Of a stretch of 64,000 nucleotides of DNA, positions 60,458 through 64,000 are shown piece after piece. Numbering within the stretch: position 1 is the stretch's first letter; every line of letters starts with the position of its first letter. A program made the position numbers and the translations under genes. This DNA is from Prevotella sp. (GTDB taxonomy: Bacteria > Bacteroidota > Bacteroidia > Bacteroidales > Bacteroidaceae): positions 1 to 64,000 of the forward strand of contig JAFRRN010000043.1 in assembly GCA_017428055.1 (NCBI GenBank), written 5' to 3'. Under the pieces are notes generated by a model that saw nothing but the letters and a program-made list of their open reading frames with translations, was not told the origin of the DNA and searched no databases.

Positions 60458-60627
60458 AGCCTACCTCCTTTCTCCGCGCTATTCTCATTACATGCAAGGA
60501 ACTTGCGGTAGCCCTTTGCGAGAGGTGAATTACCATGAAGCATTTCTGATACGATGCTTCCAAGAAGGCGAGGTTCTTTTGATTCCTTTGAACCTGCCTC
60601 AAAATTGCGTTTTAATACCTTTTTCAT
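60454..60627 (-). CDS. Small hypothetical protein, 57 aa
   Basis: The frame runs from an ATG at 60627 to a TGA at 60454-60456 that overlaps the ATG of the 115-residue gene. The product starts MKKVLKRNFEAGSKESKEPR, continues with a helical segment LLGSIVSEMLHGN and ends NSAEKGGRL. It is basic, soluble and has no signal peptide. The promoter at 60780-60787 and the ATGA coupling support translation. Position and charge would suit a small regulator, but no DNA-binding motif is clear. Confidence 0.6.
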   Translation of the reverse strand: MKKVLKRNFEAGSKESKEPRLLGSIVSEMLHGNSPLAKGYRKFLACNENSAEKGGRL

Positions 60628-60746
60628 ATCTTTTATACTGGTATTAAATTGCCTTCTTGCACTACACGATGATATAGATAGGCGTACTTCATCTCGCGCT
60701 CGGAGCCGTGCTCAGTATTTGACTGCTGACAGACATCTAAAAGAAA

Positions 60747-60787
60747 GCAGCAGAAACTCCGACATAGAAATTTCTGCTGCAAAGATA
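60747..60787 (-). promoter_or_regulatory. Promoter with overlapping inverted repeat
   Basis: On the minus strand the -7 box TATCTTTG (60780-60787) is followed at once by a perfect 10-bp inverted repeat GCAGCAGAAA (60747-60756 and 60771-60780). An operator or leader hairpin just downstream of the start point is likely for the two small genes. Confidence 0.6.
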
Positions 60788-60839
60788 TGCACGATTGTTA
60801 GACTAAACTATAGTGCATAAATGTACTATAAAAAAATAT

Positions 60840-61664
60840 TCATTCAAACATTTCGTCGATGATGCGCCGCCATTTTTGAGTTTTCTGGGCATTATGGACT
60901 TGTGTCAAAAGAGAGTACAATCTTTTCACACCAAACAAAGCATTCAGTTCTTCTTCAGGAAATTCTGTTCCGATATTACATGTAGTAGAGTGTCTGTATT
61001 CAAATACTCTACCGCAAAAGTAAGCCAGTTGAGAGTTAATGCCTTTTCCTCCTACGCCAATCCATGAGAATTGTCCGTTCTCAAGTTTCATGTATCTTTT
61101 ATCTATGGCTTTTTGGAAATAAGTTTGTGCCCTATCGGTATTGAGAACCTTTGGCAATGGCAATCTTCCCTCACCATCTTCTGGTTCTTCATCAATAAAA
61201 TCATCAAACCATCCATCGGACAACGGAACGGAAAAGATTCTGTCGAGGGTTGACTGCCAGCCTGGGAACTTATTATCGGCAATTATCTGCATGAGCCGCC
61301 TTGTTAGTGTATATCGGTAAAACGAATGGCGACTGCTATCGATGGAAAGAATGGTGAAGCCAAAGACGATGCCGACCGCCTTACGTATCTCGTCCTCGTT
61401 TACATGTCGGTCAAAACGCCTGTACTCATTAAACTTGCGAAGCCAATACTCATCAATTACCGTCAGGATTTCCTCGCCCTTTCCTGCTATGGCAGTCAAC
61501 AGTTCGAGCGTTTCCGTGAAGCATTCCTCTGGGCACAACCCAAACACCGTCTCCGACTCTAACTGTTGGCCAATCGTACAAACGGCTTTGTATAGTTCGT
61601 TTTCAGCATACTGCTCACTTACACGACTTATTTCTTCGCTTTGGTACCTCTGATTCATTGACAT
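60840..61664 (-). CDS. Hypothetical protein, 274 aa (Bacteroidetes-specific type)
   Basis: I do not recognise an enzymatic motif. The N-terminal 150 residues are helical, with CPEECFTETLELLTAIAGKG and RHSFYRYTLTRRLMQIIADN. The C-terminal 100 residues hold AQTYFQKAIDKRYMKLENGQ, AYFCGRVFEY and EELNALFGVKRLY, a segment that recurs in uncharacterised Bacteroidetes proteins, which I recall as DUF6043-like but cannot verify. The ATG at 61664 (MSMNQRYQ) was chosen over 61721 because it gives the shorter overlap (50 bp) with the upstream gene. The two are certainly co-transcribed. Confidence 0.55.
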   Translation of the reverse strand: MSMNQRYQSEEISRVSEQYAENELYKAVCTIGQQLESETVFGLCPEECFTETLELLTAIAGKGEEILTVIDEYWLRKFNEYRRFDRHVNEDEIRKAVGIVFGFTILSIDSSRHSFYRYTLTRRLMQIIADNKFPGWQSTLDRIFSVPLSDGWFDDFIDEEPEDGEGRLPLPKVLNTDRAQTYFQKAIDKRYMKLENGQFSWIGVGGKGINSQLAYFCGRVFEYRHSTTCNIGTEFPEEELNALFGVKRLYSLLTQVHNAQKTQKWRRIIDEMFE

Positions 61665-62631
61665 ATTCTTTTGTCTGTTCATCAACCAAGTCGAACCATT
61701 CTTCAAGTTCGGTCTTGTCATTTATAGTATGTATGCCGATGCTAAACCGTTGCAGAACGTCAAGCGTCATGGGATAGTAAGCCCTCACATAGTCGTTGAT
61801 GCGATAGGTCTTAAACTCCTTGAAAGTAATGATGATGTCATATCCATTTTCCCCACACAATCGCACCATCTCTGCCATGTCCTTGTTTTCTTGCGAAATC
61901 TTGCCGTTGGAATATTTGTCAAATTCCATGGTGAAGAAACCTTTCAACGCATCTGAAATCTCTACCGTCTTCTGCATGGCCTTCAGCCTGGACGATTTTA
62001 CTTCCATGCCATTCGTCTTGTTGACTTTCTTCGGGTTCTGAAACACAAATGAGACTTTGCGGATATAGTCATCGTGTTCATAGAGGCGTTCATGAACAAA
62101 CTCCCAGATGTCTTTCGGGTTCATCCTGGCTTCGATGCGCATTTCAAGATCAAACTTGTCTGCAAGCATTGAGTTGAAGTTATATAACATCATATCACGC
62201 ACGAGGTCAGGATTGCTTCCCCATGCCGTCGATTTCTCAATAGCCATCAGGCAGATGCCTGGGCGATTGTCAATCAAGACATAGCAGAATGGGTTCGACT
62301 CGATCTCCTGCCGTTCGTACTTGTCAATACCCTTGTTGTCCTTTCCGCTCCGTCTCCACCATTCCTTCATCTGGCTGTTATTCACGCGCCAAATGAAGAT
62401 GTCACCCACCTTTGCAATCACATCGTTTGGCAGACGGGTAGCCTCGCCCTTCTTGTTTACCTTGGTAAGATGGTCAATGGTGTTTTCGTCAAACAGGCTT
62501 GCGAAGCATGTCTGAGCCACTTTGACATACTTCTTGCCATCAACGCCATCTGCCCCAGCCTGAATCGTGCGCTCTATTGCTTTGTGAAAATCGTATTTGT
62601 AAATAGCATAAAGGGATTTAGTTTTTTCCAT
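61615..62631 (-). CDS. Hypothetical protein, 338 aa
   Basis: I do not recognise this protein. It is soluble, with a charged helical N-terminus (MEKTKSLYAIYKYDFHKAIE). Visible conserved-looking blocks are NSQMKEWWRRSGKDNKGIDK near residue 90, NPFCYVLIDNRPGICLMAIE near 120 and DIWEFVHERLYEHDDYIRKV near 180. The C-terminus is Lys/Arg-rich. It shares a transcript with the 274-residue gene and is divergent from an MmeI-like restriction-methyltransferase gene. Such paired unknowns next to a restriction system may be defence genes, but this is inference by location only. Confidence 0.6.
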   Translation of the reverse strand: MEKTKSLYAIYKYDFHKAIERTIQAGADGVDGKKYVKVAQTCFASLFDENTIDHLTKVNKKGEATRLPNDVIAKVGDIFIWRVNNSQMKEWWRRSGKDNKGIDKYERQEIESNPFCYVLIDNRPGICLMAIEKSTAWGSNPDLVRDMMLYNFNSMLADKFDLEMRIEARMNPKDIWEFVHERLYEHDDYIRKVSFVFQNPKKVNKTNGMEVKSSRLKAMQKTVEISDALKGFFTMEFDKYSNGKISQENKDMAEMVRLCGENGYDIIITFKEFKTYRINDYVRAYYPMTLDVLQRFSIGIHTINDKTELEEWFDLVDEQTKEYVNESEVPKRRNKSCK

Positions 62632-62659
62632 TGGTAAAATATTCTATCGTTTGAACTTG

Positions 62660-62667
62660 CAAATATA
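62660..62667 (-). promoter_or_regulatory. -7 box of the two-gene unknown operon
   Basis: On the minus strand TATATTTG fits TAnnTTTG, 28 bp upstream of the start at 62631. No clear -33 is present at the standard spacing. Confidence 0.5.
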
Positions 62668-62751
62668 ACTGAAATTAGTCAAAAAAGGGAATGAAACGAG
62701 ATAATAAATAATTATTTGTCGATTTTTTCTGTTTACTTTCACTTTATTTTG

Positions 62752-62759
62752 TATCTTTG
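62752..62759 (+). promoter_or_regulatory. -7 box of the structured leader and MmeI-like gene
   Basis: TATCTTTG fits TAnnTTTG. The predicted start point, near 62766, falls at the beginning of a long hairpin, giving a leader of about 300 bases before the ATG at 63064. Confidence 0.55.
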
Positions 62760-62760
62760 T

Positions 62761-63035
62761 CCTCGAACACCGCCATGATGTCCGAGCGAGGGCGGCGGTG
62801 CGACTTTCGAGGGTAAAACAATTGAAGCGTACGCTTTTTATTCAAAACGTCCCTTAAGCTTGGCCGCGAAATAGACGACTCTAACTTGATAAGAAGTGAA
62901 CGTTCACGTGATAGGCGTGGGCGTTTATCTTATCTGTTAGAGTGGGCACCGGCCAAGCGCCCGAGACGTTGGATAAGTATAGATTGTCCACGTTTTTCAT
63001 GCGCTTGGCTGGTGCCTCACGTTTCTGAACGAATC
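62761..63035 (+). ncRNA. Candidate structured leader RNA with alternative stems
   Basis: Several long stems can be drawn. Stem 1: 62761-62774 with 62794-62800 and 62806-62812 (14 bp, one bulge). Stem 2: 62878-62894 with 62928-62943 (15 bp), enclosing a smaller hairpin at 62899-62925. Stem 3: GCTTGGCCG (62858-62866) with CGGCCAAGC (62950-62958). Stem 4: 62945-62960 with 63001-63016 (16 bp, one G-U), enclosing a hairpin at 62966-62993. Stem 5: GAACG/CGTTC near 63027-63041. Stems 3 and 4 use the same bases and exclude each other. No match to a known RNA family is recognised. No open reading frame in it looks real. Confidence 0.6.
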
Positions 63036-63063
63036 CCGTTCGCTTTCTCAATCATCAATAACT

Positions 63064-64000
63064 ATGGCGAAGAAACTGCAACTTGGCTATAGGGAAATAG
63101 AGCAACGTCTTGCCGATTCGTTCAGTGGTAACGTGAACCCGGAAGAAATAGGATATCTACTGCTCTATTCCTTTGGCAAAAGCGAACGCGACATTGAGCG
63201 TTACAAGGAAGGTAAAGGCGTACTGAAGACCTTTGACGGACTACTCATCAAAGGACTGTTTTGTTATCAGTCCGTCAACATGTTTGGCTTGACAGAACAG
63301 TTAGAGCAACTGAAACACGACCCGCAAGTGTTGAAGGCTGCCCCAAAGATTATTGTGGTGAGCGACGGTAAGTCGATTTTGGCATACGACCTTCGCGAAA
63401 AGGAAACCTACGAAAACCAGTTAGAGCGACTGCCCTCAGACTTTGCTTTCTTCTATCCGCTGATGGATGTGGAGCGCGTACACTATGTAGAGGAAAGCCC
63501 TGCTGACATCAAGGCGGCAGAGAAACTCGCCAAGCTACACGATGAATTGCGTAGCTACAACGAGTTTCGCAGCGATGACGATTTGCACGACCTGAACATT
63601 TTCATCACCCGCCTATTGTTCTGTTTCTTCGCCGAAGACACGGGCATCTTCGAGGAAAACCTTTTTACTTCTTCCATTCAGCGATACACCAAAGACGATG
63701 GTTCTGACCTCTCGCAATATCTTGACGAGACATTCAATGTGATGGATGTTTCGTTCCGCCGTAGCGAGATTCCCAGTATCGTGAAGCAATTCCCATACGT
63801 GAATGGCGGTCTCTTTTCCAAGCATATCCAGATACCCAAGATGGGACAGAAAGCCCGCCGCATCATCATCGAGTGTGGCGAACTGGACTGGAAGGACATC
63901 AACCCCGACATCTTCGGCTCGATGATTCAGGCGGTGGTGAACCCAGAAGAACGAGCCAGTCAGGGTATGCACTATACCAGCGTGCCAAATATCATGAAGG
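63064..64000 (+). CDS. MmeI-like (type IIL) restriction-methyltransferase, partial
   Basis: The frame runs from ATG 63064 to the window edge without a stop; about 312 residues are visible. The N-terminal part, MAKKLQLGYREIEQRLADSF then IGYLLLYSFGKSERDIERYK, is the region that carries the endonuclease in this group. The blocks DLNIFITRLLFCFFAEDTGI near residue 178 and INPDIFGSMIQAVVNPEERA, then QGMHYTSVPNIMK, near 280 match the helical spacer just before the methyltransferase domain of MmeI-like enzymes. The SAM-binding motif and the NPPY motif lie beyond the window. It would modify and cut unmodified DNA. It sits divergent from a two-gene operon of unknown function. Confidence 0.85.
   Translation, partial: MAKKLQLGYREIEQRLADSFSGNVNPEEIGYLLLYSFGKSERDIERYKEGKGVLKTFDGLLIKGLFCYQSVNMFGLTEQLEQLKHDPQVLKAAPKIIVVSDGKSILAYDLREKETYENQLERLPSDFAFFYPLMDVERVHYVEESPADIKAAEKLAKLHDELRSYNEFRSDDDLHDLNIFITRLLFCFFAEDTGIFEENLFTSSIQRYTKDDGSDLSQYLDETFNVMDVSFRRSEIPSIVKQFPYVNGGLFSKHIQIPKMGQKARRIIIECGELDWKDINPDIFGSMIQAVVNPEERASQGMHYTSVPNIMK

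Noticed and set aside
62761..63035. Retron or group II intron RNA
   Set aside because: No reverse transcriptase gene is visible; the downstream gene is a restriction-methyltransferase.
62886..63092. Plus-strand 68-aa frame in the structured leader
   Set aside because: It overlaps the MmeI-like start in another frame, and its Arg-rich composition looks like a by-product of the stem sequences.

Overview
The window reads as chromosome from a Bacteroidales bacterium, most likely of the Prevotella group. The evidence is a SusC/SusD glycan-uptake pair, several secreted proteins with type IX secretion (T9SS) C-terminal tails, BACON-domain lipoproteins, an HU-like protein of the Bacteroidetes type, promoters of the TAnnTTTG kind (with TTTG or TTG about 20 bp upstream) and few Shine-Dalgarno sites. 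No rRNA, tRNA, CRISPR array, transposase or integrase was seen. The genus is inference.

Layout. (1) 1-8.1 kb: secreted proteins. A partial secreted protein, a small peptide and a subtilisin-like protease lie on the minus strand. They are divergent from a secreted endonuclease/exonuclease/phosphatase-fold protein that is followed by a second small peptide. (2) 8.2-11.0 kb: a LytTR response regulator and its TPR-containing histidine kinase. (3) 11.1-19.6 kb: a minus-strand, visibly AT-rich block of lipoproteins, small beta-barrels, BACON proteins and an M6 zinc protease, headed by a good promoter at 19.63 kb. (4) 19.8-22.1 kb: a lemA-DUF2207 operon with its own promoter and terminator.

(5) 22.2-54.3 kb: a large polysaccharide utilisation locus. 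A surface glycan-binding lipoprotein, SusC and SusD end at a clear terminator. A two-part beta-helix/TIM-barrel protein follows, then a four-site palindrome array, then an ECF sigma factor. The sigma gene opens a tightly packed run of about 21 kb: TIM-barrel/DUF3826 fusion, GH127, beta-helix protein, MFS transporter, DapA-family aldolase, SSS symporter, GH78, a GH67/GH20-like protein, a propeller-GH2-malectin fusion and a LacZ-type GH2. Arabinofuranosidase, rhamnosidase and beta-galactosidase-type enzymes together point to a pectin side chain or rhamnogalacturonan-like target. The aldolase and two transporters suggest that an acidic or 3-deoxy sugar is also used.

(6) 54.4-56.8 kb: a secreted BspA-type leucine-rich repeat protein with double terminators. 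(7) 56.9-64 kb: an accessory island with an HU-like protein, CHC2 primase, DUF3987-like protein, a nested inverted repeat that could be an origin or operator, two small genes, a two-gene unit of unknown function, and the start of an MmeI-like restriction-methyltransferase. The last gene is preceded by about 300 bases able to form several long RNA stems, two of them mutually exclusive. That leader, the 22-bp-period palindrome array before the sigma factor, and the nested repeat by the primase genes are the most unusual signals in the window.
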